64,000 nt of DNA from Paralithodes platypus (GCA_032716605.1 CM064506.1:1712493-1776492), one strand, 5' to 3'; numbered from the stretch's first letter, positions 11,510 to 22,240 are shown. Notes: generated from the sequence alone by a model not told the origin. Made by a program: numbers and translations.

Positions 11510-11640
11510 TGTTGATAGCGTAATGCATAAATGTGCAGAATTTTGATGTATCCTAGGTTAGAGTCCTTGGGAGTGCCACATGCATTTTTTGCTTTCATTA
11601 ATTTAATTCAGAAGTAAAGTTGGTTGGTGAAAGAAAACAA
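11510..11640 (+). repeat. SINE family B copy
   Basis: TTGATAGCGTAATGCATAAA followed by box B variant GGTTAGAGTCC, GTGCCACATGCATT and tail GTAAAGTTGGTTGGTG. Confidence 0.8.
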
Positions 11641-11691
11641 ATTGCAAATTAACAGTTAAAAGTAATATCTTGTCCCACTGTACTTTATCTA

Positions 11692-12095
11692 ACTGTCTTG
11701 ATAGTGTAATGCATAAATGCGCTGAATTTTGACGAGTCTCCTAGGTTAGAGTCCTTGGAGTGCCACATAAATTTTTTGATTTCATTAACTCTCCCAGACA
11801 TATATAACGCGATCGTGTCATATGGACTTCTCTCCATACCTCTATAATAAGTTATATGACGCACTAGCGTCGTATGGAGCTCAGTAAGTCCGATAAGTTA
11901 CCTTACGATAAAACCGTTGGTGGCAACCTCATCCACCTCCGATAATTCTAACGGCCGCAGTGTTGTGAGTGTAGTGCGAGGTAGTGGCAATGATCCCGGG
12001 GTTCCCGCCTCCTCGGACTTATTGGAACATAATATGTCTGAAGGAGTTAACTGAATTTAGAATTAATGTTGGTTGGTGAAAAAATATAATAATTC
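11692..12095 (+). repeat. SINE family B copy split by a TTAA element
   Basis: The head is at 11692-11788 (TTGATAGTGTAATGCATAAA, GGTTAGAGTCC) and the tail resumes at 12047 (TTAACTGAATTTAGAAT, GTTGGTTGGTG). The 258-bp gap is the TTAA-flanked insertion described separately, which is therefore younger than this SINE. Confidence 0.85.
11789..12046. mobile_element. TTAA-flanked MITE inserted in a SINE (piggyBac-like)
   Basis: TTAA at 11785-11788 and 12047-12050 flanks an insert with ends CTCTCCCAGACATAT and ATATGTCTGAAGGAG (12 of 15 complementary). The interrupted SINE reads continuously once the insert and one TTAA are removed, so the boundaries are firm. Internal inverted segments (AAGTCCGATAAGTTACC near 11890; CGGACTTATT near 12015) suggest further pairing. 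No coding frame. Confidence 0.85.
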
Positions 12096-12144
12096 GCAAA
12101 TGAACAGTTGAAAGTAATATCTTGTCCCACCGTACTTTATTATA

Positions 12145-12215
12145 ATGTCAAACTTGCAAAATAAACAAACCAAAACTTATACGAACACAGTAAAAAGACA
12201 AAATCACTATATACC
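12145..12215 (-). repeat. Fold-back family A arm
   Basis: ATGTCAAACTTGCAAAATAA, ACAAACCAAAACTTATACG and ACACAGTAAAAAGACAAAA match the arm found at 7158, 13948 and 55041. Confidence 0.75.
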
Positions 12216-12254
12216 TGTACTGTACTATCTACTGTATATACTCTGGCATATTCC

Positions 12255-12420
12255 ACAATTTGTTGTTGGTATAATTTTGGCCTATGACGGCAACCTGTTC
12301 ACAAGTAAATGTTTTAAGAAAGTATCAGCCACTAGTACCGGTACCATAACCGCCAGGTTATGAGTATTGACGTTGAAAGTGAAGGTCTGTCCCATGGTGT
12401 CCCGAATACAGTACTTTATA
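12255..12420. repeat. Dispersed repeat E copy
   Basis: Contains GTATAATTTTGGCCTATGA, GAAAGTATCAGCCACTAGTA and ATGAGTATTGACGTTGAAAG. The same block recurs at about 14135, 14713, 18300, 18425 and 20170. No protein-coding signal. Confidence 0.75.
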
Positions 12421-12963
12421 GATATACAAAATATAAATTTAGATTTAAAGCATAAAAAAAAAAAAAAAAATAAAAATAGTCAATACAGCACTGAAAATAA
12501 TCTGTATACTGTACACATAACTTCAGTATGACCCTAACCACTAAATGTTAGAAAAGAAATGGCCCAACCACCTTCTTTGAGATTAATTAGTCCATTTTTC
12601 GGTATAAAAATGTATTGGCTGAATGCTGGTTCCTCATATATTGCAGGCGGGAAAAATTAGACCCATAAATGACAAGTGTATAAATTTGCCAAAGTAATGG
12701 GGCGAAAGTTTATAAGATCGGCAAAATGATGGAGCGAAAGTCTTAAAATTTTCAAAGTAATGGGGGTTATAAATGACCGAAAATGGTCCAGAAAATATAT
12801 AAATTAAAAAAAAAATGCCTAAAGTAAATTTTTATACTACCATACATTAATATCGTGTAAATGAATTAATGTGAACTGTAAAGTGAAGGTCGAAAATTTT
12901 GTCTCGCACCTCTTTAATAATTTATTTATTACTTAGTTTGCTATATATAGACATCAAGCTTAA

Positions 12964-13641
12964 CCCTTTGGCGCACCTATAGTTTCCAATCAAAGTTTTT
13001 CCCACTCCCAAAGTATATCTCAGCTCACTCAGAGCCAGTTTTGTGCCCGGCGATAATTTGTTTCGGTGACGTTTTTATCCACCAAAAAATCCTTGTATTC
13101 GGATTAATGAGGTACCATCGGCTTCGTTATTGATTGAGCTTGAAGATAAGCGAATATAAACATAGAATAAATACAAAACAACCACATTGGGGCACTCAGA
13201 AATAAGAATTGTAAACAAAAAATTAAATACCTTATCTCCAACTCGCGCTAGCTCAAAATTTTGCCCACAACATTTTTGATTTGCATACATATAATATTAT
13301 GGAAGCGGAATTTAATGAGGATTCCACTGGTAACTTCAGAATTACTATAAACCAAATAGTTACCGAGATACACGAATAAACGTGAAAGTATCGAAACACA
13401 GACGGAGCTGTACTCTGCTCCCTTCCCAGCCAGCCGTGAGTAAACCGTTAAACTGAGGGGGTTGCCAATTGTACCCATTGAACTAGACGTAATACTTAAT
13501 ATCTTTGCCAAATATGACGCGCGTCAGACGAAAACTTAATTTTTGGCGAATATTTTTAAGTTTAATGACTCTTAACGAGTCGTCGTGCGCCTAGGAAAAA
13601 AATACCTAATGACTCTGAACGAGTCATCGTGCGCCAAAGGG
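12964..13641. mobile_element. TTAA-flanked MITE with 13-bp perfect TIR (piggyBac-like), 678 bp
   Basis: TTAA at 12960-12963 and 13642-13645 flanks perfect 13-bp inverted repeats, CCCTTTGGCGCAC and GTGCGCCAAAGGG. The host sequence ATCAAGCTTAAAACACCCC is present uninterrupted at about 13868 and in diverged form at 18105, giving paralogous empty sites. Near the right end a subterminal motif (GACTCTTAACGAGTCGTCGTGCGCC, first 20 bases GACTCTTAACGAGTCGTCGT) occurs twice. The 71- and 87-residue minus-strand ORFs show no motif. Confidence 0.9.
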
Positions 13642-13698
13642 TTAAAACACCCCTAAGAACCCTTTGTACATTTTTTTTATAGAAAAATGTCCGTGGTT

Positions 13699-13835
13699 AC
13701 TTGTCTTGATAGCGTAATGCATTGTGTGCGGAATTTCGATGAGAGTATCCTGGGTTCGAGTCCTCGGAGTGCCACATGTATTTGTTGATTTCATTGAGTT
13801 TCGATGTGAAGTTGGTTGGTGGAAAAAAACATAAT
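13699..13835 (+). repeat. SINE family B copy
   Basis: CTTGATAGCGTAATGCATTG, box B GGTTCGAGTCC, GTGCCACATGTATTTGTTGA and tail GAAGTTGGTTGGTGG. One of the best-preserved box B elements here. Confidence 0.85.
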
Positions 13836-13839
13836 AATG

Positions 13840-13940
13840 TATTACTTAGGTTGCTATATAGACCTCGATCAAGCTTAAAACACCCCATAAGAACCCCTTG
13901 TACATTTTTTGATAGAAAAATTTCCCGGGTTACTTCTATT
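13840..13940. repeat. Dispersed repeat with CATTTTTTGATAGAAAAAT core
   Basis: GACCTCGATCAAGCTTAAAA and TTGTACATTTTTTGATAG recur at 13655, 18100, 18200 and 18270. This copy is the empty-site counterpart of the TTAA insertion at 12964. Confidence 0.75.
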
Positions 13941-13947
13941 CTAATAT

Positions 13948-14075
13948 AAAACTTGCAAAATAAGCAAACCCAGACTTGGACGAACGCAGTAATAAGACTA
14001 AACAACTTATCAAAATCGCTATGTGAAAACAACGCTTAACCAAAATAATCACTTTATAAGTAAAAGAACACAATC
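13948..14075 (-). repeat. Fold-back family A arm
   Basis: AAAACTTGCAAAATAAGCAA, GACGAACGCAGTAATAAGAC and ATCGCTATGTGAAAACAACG, ending in AAAGAACACAATCCAG, the internal segment of family A. Confidence 0.8.
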
Positions 14076-14134
14076 CAGTTCAGTTGTGAGGCGAGACATT
14101 GCTTTTGTCAATGGGTGTTCTGAAGTTATATTGT

Positions 14135-14465
14135 TTTTGTTAGTATAATCTTGGCCTATGATGGCAGGTTGTTCGCAAGTAAATGTTCGAGAAAGTATCA
14201 GCCACTTGTACCGGTCCTTGAAGGGAACGTGGCTGATATGAGTATTGACGTTGAAAGTGAAAGTCTGTCTGATGGTGCTCGGAATACAACCCCTTGCCCT
14301 CTCCCATTTCTATTACAACGTATAATTCCAGCCTAACGTGATATATCCTCTATAAACATAAATGCATCCAAATGATAACAAAGTTATGTTATGTTAGGTT
14401 ACTTTAGTTGTGATAGTGATGGAAGTAAAGGTACGGTTACAAAGGATTAAAATATTTTGGCATGA
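14135..14465. repeat. Segmental duplication unit, copy 1
   Basis: Parallel to 18425-18790: shared blocks CCTTGAAGGGA, ATGAGTATTGACGTTGAAAG, CAGCCTAACGTGATATATCC and GTGATAGTGATGGAAG ... CATGATTTGA. The 18.4-kb copy also has a second, shorter repeat E copy immediately before it (18296). Confidence 0.75.
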
Positions 14466-14491
14466 TTTGAAGGGCGAAATTTATATAATTA

Positions 14492-14494
<3 letters not shown>

Positions 14495-14531
<37 letters not shown>
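14495..14531. repeat. Poly(T) tract
   Basis: About 37 consecutive T. A 15-base G run follows at 14634-14648, after a CTCGGCCAAAGGCCGGTTTC motif also found at 19042. Confidence 0.95.
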
Positions 14532-14534
<3 letters not shown>

Positions 14535-14639
14535 TTTATCTCAAATATTAAAATAATTACCCAAAGACTCTTAAAAGATCAATTGGTGCCTTTTTTCAGT
14601 AGAAAAATTGCTCGGCCAAAGGCCGGTTTCTCCGGGGGG

Positions 14640-15660
14640 GGGGGGGGGATATAGCAGGCAGGATTAAGTTTCAATGTAAAGTAGTTTTAGATGTAGAATG
14701 TTTTTTTTTAAAGTAGATTCTGGGCCCATGACTGCAGCCTGAAAACTATAAGGTCGAGAAAGTACCAACTGCTAGTACGCACCAAGGTTGTTAACGAAGT
14801 ATCTATTCCGAAAGTCAGGTCCTGCCCATGGTGCCTGGGGTCTGGATGAACGGGAGAGTGAGAGGTGTTGAGGAAATAGGCAGGCTTAGTTTTGGGGTAT
14901 TGTTCCACTGGTATCATTTAATTCCTTCAGAAGCAAAGTTTCAAGAGTGTTGCTCCCTCAGGATTAAGAATGGCAAAGTTTATACAATCACTAAACTATT
15001 TCTGCAGTTTAGGAAGGTCTTGGGGTCGAAGGCAATTCGATTGTGCCTCGGACACCCGTAGATCCTTCCTAAGCTGAATAAAAGTATCTAATGATAAGTA
15101 GAATAAAATAGTCTTCCTAATCCTGAATGGGTGAATAAACTTAAAATAATTTCCAACCTGGTGTCTTGGAAGTAATTTAAGTTTAGAAGGGTTCTTGAAA
15201 CATTGTTAATGGAGTAAATTTATACAAACTCAACTTGGCTAGGTAAAAGTGAATGAGAGAGCTTTGTTACTGATTAGTTTGTATATTTAACTCCAAAAGT
15301 TAAGGAAAGCAATGAATCTACAGTATCAAAGCTTTAACCTAATTTACTTAACCTACACTAATTTTAATGCACTATTATAAGTTTTTGTCATTTTTATGCT
15401 CCATTGGTGAATAAATATAACTATGAAAGCTGAATATTATCTATACCATATAAGCCCTTTATACTTTTTGATAGTCAGTATTGTTCAATGGATAGAAAGG
15501 TTTACAATTGAAGTGTTAGGCTGTAAATATATAAAAGTACATAGGTGTAGTAGTAACCGGACTTAAATAGTGTAAAAATACTAGGAATCTATCTATACTG
15601 TACTTTAAACAGGAATAGGTTGGGTAAAAGATCAGATAAGGTGTAGTTATATATACTGAA
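14640..15660. repeat. Large segmental duplication, copy 1
   Basis: Matches 20080-21280 in order: ACTGCAGCCTGAAAACTA, GTTCCACTGGTATCATTTA, AGATCCTTCCTAAGCTGAAT, GGAGTAAATTTATACAAAC and CATATAAGCCC. Copy 2 has a SINE family B insertion just before the CCTTCCTAAGCTGAATAAAA word. Substantial divergence. No gene in either copy. Confidence 0.85.
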
Positions 15661-15685
15661 AGTGATTAATAGGAATCCGGTTGTT

Positions 15686-16200
15686 GTTGTTCCCCAAGCT
15701 GCCTGGCCGAACAGCTCCAAGTCCCCAAGCAAGGCCAAGGCCATAACCGAGCACCCCCACAGAACCCTCCCTGCCTACCACAATAAAGCCTGGGTGACCG
15801 AAGCCACTCCATGGTGGGGAGCGGAAGAGGGTGCGGAAACGCCCGGGAAACCAAAGCCCCACCCAGGGCCCTGTGCCCCTCAGCAATTATGAAGAGAAAG
15901 TTGAGGGGCAAAGGAAAAATGGGACTCTTTGGCTTCCAATCTTGGTAGATTGGGAGGTCAATCCACGGAAAAGACGCAGTCACTTGAGATCTAGAAAACA
16001 TATAAGTAAAAGGAACAGTCAGAGTAAGCTATGGGTATGGCAGAGATCGCTCAGTTCTCACTCTGATAGACCAGCCCATCACCACATGACTAGAACCCAA
16101 TCCTCTCAGCATCAGCTAGGAGAGGCCCTAGAAAGCCGCCTTTGGCGGGGAGGATAGCTCCCCTATTTCAACCCCTTTCGGGGTTGGGCACCCGCCCAAG
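15686..16200 (-). mobile_element. 513-bp class retroelement with (CAA)n tail, copy 1
   Basis: On the minus strand this begins GGGCGGGTGCCCAACCCCGA and ends GGCAGCTTGGGGAACAACAA. The copy at 48300-48812 has the same start, end and interior, so both look full length. A simple-repeat tail suggests a SINE or other non-autonomous retroelement. I see no clear pol III boxes. Overlapping open frames of 76-111 residues are on both strands and are not conserved in reading. No clear target duplication here. SINE family B tail sequence (GTTGGTTGGTGGAGAGAACA) follows on the right. Confidence 0.8.
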
Positions 16201-16509
16201 GAGTTGAGTTGGTTGGTGGAGAGAACATAATAATAGGTTATTATAGCTACCGGTATAATTTGACTTATTGTTTTGAAGCTATAGATGTTGATGGTAAAGA
16301 ATTATGAGTCACATTTAATGAAAATCATTATTTTAGAGTAAAAGCTTTGGGTAGGATTTTTTTTCTTTAATTTGAACGGTAACTTTTGAGCTGTCTGTTA
16401 ATTTTAAGATGCTCTTTAAAATTAATAATTATCGAAACGCCCTCTAAACAAAATAAGTGAAAACATGCATTTAAATTGATCGGAAAATATTATTTTAAAA
16501 CCAACTTGT

Positions 16510-16660
16510 GATCAGACTATACGTGCCAATCTCAAATCCAAAAAATTTGAAAGTGGAGCAGCCCTTAACAGGATTGCCTGGAACGCCGCCATTAGGACAC
16601 TGCACGTATGTGTGGAGCATTCGGTCTTAAAATTTGATGCATGTGCAGTATATCCAAATC
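16510..16660 (+). pseudogene. RTE-like retrotransposon ORF2, extreme C-terminal fragment
   Basis: About 30 codons from 16510 to 16599 (DQTIRANLKSKK..., then AALNRIAWNAAIRT) align with the C-terminus of the ORF at 43254-43620 (DRTIRADLKSKN..., AALNRVAWNASIR). The following untranslated stretch (ATGTGTGGAGCATTCGGTCT, TTAAAATTTGATG) also matches the 3' region there. Everything upstream of these codons is missing, so this is a severely 5'-truncated insertion. The clade is assigned from the fuller fragments. Confidence 0.8.
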
Positions 16661-17865
16661 TGTATACCATGGAATCCACTAACCTTTGTCTACGCTTTAC
16701 AGCACAAGGATCGTACAGCCGACCAAGACCTTCCCAAAGTCTCAAGATTATTTCAAGCTCAACGTCTGAAGATTAACGTTGCTAGGATCTCCAATTGTCT
16801 ATCTTCAATCCTCTACTTCAACTCTCCACTCACATCGCTTCTGTTCAATAAGGTTCGTGAAGTTCGATAGGATATATTTGTTATGTTGGATTTGTTGGTT
16901 GTAAATTAACGTCCCTTGTTGAAATTAGTCTGACTATGTTGGTTAAGAATGATCCCCTCCCCTCCTCCCCCTTAATAAACTAAGTAATAATACTGTCTAG
17001 ATAAATATATAGATAATTCATTTTAAAACTTTAAAAATAATCAAACTAACACTGGGACAAATTCAAATTAAAGTCAAAATGAGTAATAGAAATCATGCTA
17101 AATATAAAATAGGAAAATTAAAAGTATAAATAAATCTATGAAATTAAGAGTAAATGTGCAGTAAAGTAATATTACAATTGGTGGTTAGTTTTGTATAGAA
17201 TTAGATTGGTTCCTGGCAAAGTAAAAGCGACTATATAATTAATCTATCTAAAGGGCAATCCAGCAAACTTTTTAAGTATGGATACTTTGTACAGCAATTA
17301 AAATATATAGCCTAACTTTGAAACTACGTACTGTTCATATTAATAAAAGTAATTTTAAAATCTAAAATTATCGAAGCGCACGAACAAAAATGTGTCAAAA
17401 TTAATGTAAAATGATCGGAATTTAAACTTTGAAAACCACAAACTTCTAATGTGAAATAAAATTACTGGACTGAATTACAATGTTCCTTTTAAATCTTCAG
17501 TATTGCATTAGCAAGTAAATTGTATATATAAAACTTTAAAAGTTACTGTTCAAATTAATATAACTAAAATTTAAAATAATAGAAACCCCACCTCATATAT
17601 GTGGTAAAACTCATTAAAATTTATCGGAAATTAAACTTAAAGCTATAAAATAATTAAATAAAATGAGCGTGCACTGAATTATAATATATTGCTTTTAAAA
17701 TCTGTTTCCTAAATGTTCGCTATTGCATTAGCAAATTAACGGTTAAAAGTAATACCTAGTCCCACAGTACTTAATCTTTATCTATATACTCGGTCACCTT
17801 CCCTATTGTATTTATTATTAATATCTATAGAACGGGTGATTTATTTGTTTATTTACTTATTAAAA
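16661..17865. other. AT-rich stretch with faint repeat traces
   Basis: 16690-16960 (ACAGCACAAGGATCGTACAG, TTCAATAAGGTTCGTGAAG, GATCCCCTCCCCTCC) parallels 10603-10880, so it is another old duplication. 17000-17865 has no gene or clear repeat, apart from a duplicated AAAATTTATCGGAAATTAAA-type block. Confidence 0.5.
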
Positions 17866-17975
17866 TTTAAAACTTGCAAACTAAACTAACCAAAACTTTG
17901 ACAGTCAAAATAACTTCAAAATCGCTGTGGAAAAAATGCTTGCTAAAATTAATTAAAAGTTTGTTTAACCAGACC
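17866..17975 (-). repeat. Fold-back family A arm
   Basis: AAAACTTGCAAACTAAACTA, then AAAATCGCTGTGGAAAAAAT and AATTAAAAGTTTG. Followed by TTTAACCAGACCACTGAG, a word shared with 7290 and 52440. Confidence 0.7.
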
Positions 17976-18295
17976 ACTGAGTGTAGAACAAGACTCTCAC
18001 GGCTTAAAATAAAATAAAATATAAGAAATATTATCTATAGAGCGGCGTATTTAATTGCTTATTTATTTTTTATTACTTCGTTTGCTCTCTTTAGCCTCAA
18101 TCAAGCTTAAAATAAAGCACCCCTTGTGCATTTTTCGATAGAAAAATGTCTTGGTTTGCTCTGTAGACTTTCAATCCAACTTTACAAACAAAAAATACAT
18201 TTTTCGATAGAATTTTTTTGGTTTGCTCTAGACTTCAATCAAGCTTAAAAAGTACCCTTTGTACATATTTTGATAGAAAATTGTCCATACTATAA

Positions 18296-18790
18296 TATTT
18301 TAGTATAATTATGCTGTGCCTATGTAGTTCACTTGTACAAGTTCGGGAAGGTATTCGCCGTTAGTGCCGGACCTTGAAGGGAGCGCGGCGGACATGAGTA
18401 TTGACGTAGCGTACTGTAATTTATGTTTCGTATATTGTGGGCCTATGCCAACAGCCTATTAATCCGTTAATGTTCGAGAAACTATGAGCCGTTAGTACTG
18501 GACCTTGAAGGGAGCGCGGCGAATATTAGTATTGACGTTGAAAGTGACTGTCTGTCCTGTAGCGCCCTGAATCCCCCCTCCCCCTCCCCATTTCTATTCC
18601 AACCTCTAAATCCAGCCTAACGTGATATATCCTCTATAAACATGAATGTAGCCAAATGATATGCTTACAGGGTAAACTTTAAAATGATAACCCAGTGGAA
18701 CAAGTACGTAGGATACTTTATTAACGTGGTGTGATAGTGATGGAAGAATAGGTACGGTTACGAAGGATTGTAATATTTTGGCATGATTTG
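18296..18790. repeat. Repeat E copies and segmental duplication unit, copy 2
   Basis: Two repeat E copies in tandem (18296-18415 and 18420-18570), each with GGACCTTGAAGGGAGCGCGG, then the CAGCCTAACGTGATATATCC block shared with 14335. Confidence 0.75.
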
Positions 18791-18794
18791 ATAG

Positions 18795-18960
18795 CGTAAT
18801 ACTTAAACTATGGCCTTTCATGTTAATTGTCTTGATAGCATAATGCATAAATGTGCGGAATATTGGTGTGAGTATCCTAGATTCGAGTCCTTGGAGAGTC
18901 TCGTGTATTTGTTGAATTCATTGAGTTTAGAAGTACATTTTTTGTGAAAAATATAAATTA
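18795..18960 (+). repeat. SINE family B copy with duplicated start
   Basis: TTGATAGCGTAATACTTAAA is followed at 18831 by a second head, CTTGATAGCATAATGCATAA, with box B GATTCGAGTCC and tail TTTAGAAGTACATTTTTTGT. Confidence 0.75.
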
Positions 18961-19148
18961 ATAAAAAATTCCTTTGACCTCAAAGGTTTAAATAAATACT
19001 AAAGACACTCAAAATAAATTGGTGCCTTTTTCGGTAGAAAAATGGCTCGGCCAAAGGCCGATTTCTTCTAAATTACATAAAAAGTTATAAAAATGGCACA
19101 CAAATGGGGCAAATGTAAGAAAGTTGAACTATCTTTTTAACTTAAATT

Positions 19149-19235
19149 ATAATGTAAAACTTGCAAAATAAACCAACAACTTAAAGGAACGCAGTAAAAA
19201 GAAAAGACCACTAATCAAAATGGCTAAGTATTATA
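19149..19235 (-). repeat. Fold-back family A arm
   Basis: ATAATGTAAAACTTGCAAAA, AACGCAGTAAAAAGAAAAGA and CACTAATCAAAATGGCTAAG match the family A arm. Confidence 0.7.
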
Positions 19236-19755
19236 TTTGATGCAGTTTTGACCACCATGTACTCCCTGCTGACGTATAGCTGGGTTAGGGTGGGTGCCCT
19301 AATGATCGGGGACTTCAGTGAATGGTTATCACAATGTATAGAAAAGTGTTCACTAAATGTAAATCCAGACTGTAATTCCTGCTTTATTGTAGTTTTCCTT
19401 CAATTTTATTAAGTTTATGAAGGGTCTATGGCATCAAAGCATATTTGATTCGTACTGATGTTTCCTAAGCTTAATAAAACTGTCTAAGGGTAGCTGTGAT
19501 TAAAGTAAAATTAAAGTTATTTGAGATGATATCCGAATCTTGCCAAAAAATTGAATCTTGTAACCTATCTACTTATCCGGAATGTGAATGGAGGAGTGCC
19601 AGAAGGGATCTGCCCCTTGTACAGTACTGCTACCCTGAAATTGGGATTGAATGCAGTAAGTTAGTTCACAAATTGAATATTGGAACCGCGGAGCATATCT
19701 CTCGGGCGGGGGAGAATAGTTTTGGGTGGGGGGATTAACTTCAAAATTAAAGTAT

Positions 19756-19842
19756 AATTTTGGTGTGAGTATCCTAGGTCCAAGTCCTTGGAGTGCCACA
19801 TGTATTTGTTGATTTCATTGAGTTTAGAAGTAAAGTTGTTGG
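19756..19842 (+). repeat. SINE family B fragment
   Basis: Begins mid-head at TTTTGGTGTGAGTATCC, with box B variant GGTCCAAGTCC and GTGCCACATGTATTTGTTGA. It joins the tRNA-like sequence at 19843 directly. Confidence 0.75.
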
Positions 19843-19985
19843 TGTAATGGCTTAAGGTGCTTATGTTCTGGGTGTGGTGTCCCGGGTTCGAATCCCGGGA
19901 GGATCATATGATGCCATTAGTTTATTAAATTCTGGTTGTGGTGTCCCGGGTTCGAATCCCGGGAGGACCATATGCTTTCATCAGT
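19843..19985 (+). repeat. tRNA-like SINE head with duplicated T-arm
   Basis: A good box A (TGGTGTAATGG) and a consensus box B (GGTTCGAATCC) about 40 bases apart, with a T-arm CCGGG-TTCGAAT-CCCGG. The half from TCTGGGTGTGGTGTCCCGGG onwards is repeated about 50 bases later. The 5' acceptor strand does not pair with GAGGATC, so this is not a functional tRNA gene. A diverged relative lies on the minus strand at 51300-51372. Confidence 0.75.
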
Positions 19986-20079
19986 TTATTAAAGTAAATT
20001 GGAGTGTGTAATTGATAAGAATGGGGTGTTACTTATTAGATTTATTACTTTTATTTTTATTGTTTTGTTAGTATATTCT

Positions 20080-21280
20080 GGGAGATAGGGGGTGGGATTA
20101 TGCTAGGAAGGGTAACTTTAAATTTAATGTATTTAGCTGTAGAACTTTTATTTTATTTGTTTTTTGAGTATATTCCGGGCCCCACGACTGCAGCCTGAAA
20201 ACTAGTAAGGTCATTCATAACAGTCTCCTGCTAGCACGCAACAAGGTTGTCAATAAGTAGTGATTCCGAACGTCAGGTCCTGCCCCCGAGGTGCCCGGGA
20301 TATAGGGATGAACGGAGAGAGCGAGAGTTTGTTTATGTAGGCTTAGCTTTGGGGTATTAATTGTTCCACTGGTATCATTTATATTCCTTCGGAAGCAATG
20401 TTTGGAGAGTCTTGGCTCCCTCGGTATTAAGATGCGCATAAAGTTTATTCGATCTTTATATAATTTCTGTGTTTTAGGAAGGTCTTTGGCAACTCGCATC
20501 TACCCAATATATCGTAGCCTTGTGCACAATTCTTTAACGGTCTTTATAGCGTAATGCATAAATGTGCAGAATTCCTGTGTCTCCTAGGTTCGAGTCCTTG
20601 GAGTGACATGTACAGTATTTTTCATTAAATTGACTTAAGTAATATCCTTGGTTAGAGTCCTTGGAGTGTCCTATGTATTTTTCATTGAGTTTAGAAGTAA
20701 AGTTGGTTGGTGAAAAAATATGAATCCATAGATCCTTCCTAAGCTGAATAAAAGCATCTAATGATCGAATAAACTGAACGCTTCCTAATCCTGAAGGTGT
20801 TTATAAACTTAAAAGCATTTCCATCCTGGTTTTTTGGAAATATTTTAAGTTTGTAAGGGTTCTGTAAACATTGCTAACGGAGTAAATTTATACAAACCGA
20901 ACTTGGCAAGGTAAAAGTGAATGGGAGAGCTTTGGTTAATGATTAGAGTTGCTTTCGTTAACTCTCCTAAGTTAAGGAAAGCCATTTATGTGCAGTATCC
21001 AAGCTTTAACCTAATTTATTTTACCGATGCTGATTTTAATGCACTATTGTAAGTTTTTGCTCCATTGGTAAATAAAGAAAAATATGAGATGTGAATTGTA
21101 TATATACCATATAAGCCCATTATACATTTTGATATGCTGTATTGTTCAATGGATAGGGTTAGGCTGAAAATAGAAGTACCTATTTGTATTAGTGACTAGT
21201 TATAAATAGTAAAATATGATAGGAATAAGTTTGGTAAAAAGATCTGATAATGATTGGTTCTATATACTGTAGTCTTTAAT
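20080..21280. repeat. Large segmental duplication, copy 2
   Basis: Counterpart of 14640-15660, offset about 5.4-5.6 kb, interrupted by the SINE at 20524-20722. No gene. Confidence 0.85.
20524..20722 (+). repeat. SINE family B copy with duplicated box B region
   Basis: ATAGCGTAATGCATAAATGT, box B GGTTCGAGTCC at about 20587, then a second GGTTAGAGTCC near 20650, and tail AGTAAAGTTGGTTGGTG. Absent from the paralogous segment at 15055-15065, so it inserted after that duplication. Confidence 0.85.
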
Positions 21281-21295
21281 TTTTTGTTTTAATCT

Positions 21296-21488
21296 GTTTT
21301 TTGGGAAACAGATTAACTTGCTCATGTAGTAATGTACACCCTATGTGGTGGATTGTGTTCTTTTATTTAATAATTTTCATTTTAGTAAACGTTGTTTCCA
21401 CATAGCGATTTTGATAATTTAATTTGACTTTATATTGTCCTTGTCCCAATTTTGGTTTGTTTAGTTTGCAAATTTTACATTTTAATTA
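21296..21488 (+). repeat. Fold-back family A, half element
   Basis: GGGAAACAGATTAACTTGCT, CACCCTATGTGGTGGATTGT, then arm TTTCCACATAGCGATTTTGA ... AAATTTTACATTTTAATTA. Very similar to the copy at 22241. Confidence 0.85.
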
Positions 21489-21499
21489 GTCTGGCAGCT

Positions 21500-21605
21500 T
21501 AGTTAGAAAAACTTGCAAAAGAAACCAAAACACAAATGACTATATAAAGATGAAGTACTTGTCAAAATAGCAATTAGCAATAAAGTTTGAAATAGTATAA
21601 AGCAA
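21500..21605 (-). repeat. Fold-back family A arm, diverged
   Basis: GAAAAACTTGCAAAAGAAAC and ACTTGTCAAAATAGCAATTA. In opposite orientation to the neighbouring copy that ends at 21488. Confidence 0.6.
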
Positions 21606-22240
21606 GAGCGATTTTGGCGTAAGTGAAACTCAATTCTAGTTTGTGAGACTAATGGCAAATAACTGAAATAAGTTTGCAGTAAATTCTTTTATTTGATACG
21701 GTACTCTCTTAAAGAATATACAGTACTATATATTATAGTTGCAAATGCAGTATCCCTAAGTGAAGTGTTGGTATAAAACGTTTAAATTATAAATTAAATG
21801 TATAAGTGAAAGATTTACCTAATGGTGTAATGAGTAAATTACCTGAAGTAATTAAAAAATACTACGGGAATGGAAGCAAACCTTAATTGTCCATTTATAA
21901 CTTTAGATCCTTCCTAATCTGAGTAAAGTGGATTAATGGTCTCTATACATTTTGAAAAGTAGTTTAATAGGCTGGAAGGATAAGAATTCAATAACAAATG
22001 TTAGCCTGAAGAAAGTAACTGTTGGCCATTTATATAAAGTCTAGTGAAGTCTAAGAATAGTGTAATCTATATAATTTGGGCTGAAAATATGACATGCTGA
22101 GGAATATGCTTATAAAATAAGATACCCTGGCTGACTCTTCCCAAATGCTAGAAATATTAGCTTCTATTACTCTAGTACAGTACCAGTTATCTGAAAGTAA
22201 ATTTGTAGTCAGATTATTGTAGATTTCTGTAAACTCTAAT
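21606..22240. other. No recognisable feature
   Basis: AT-rich. Only the word GATCCTTCCTAATCTGAGTA at 21905 recalls the dispersed CTTCCTAAGCTGAATAAAA motif. Confidence 0.5.

Noticed and set aside
19843..19915. Functional tRNA gene
   Set aside because: Boxes A and B are good, but the acceptor strands do not pair and the T-arm half is duplicated; it is a SINE head.
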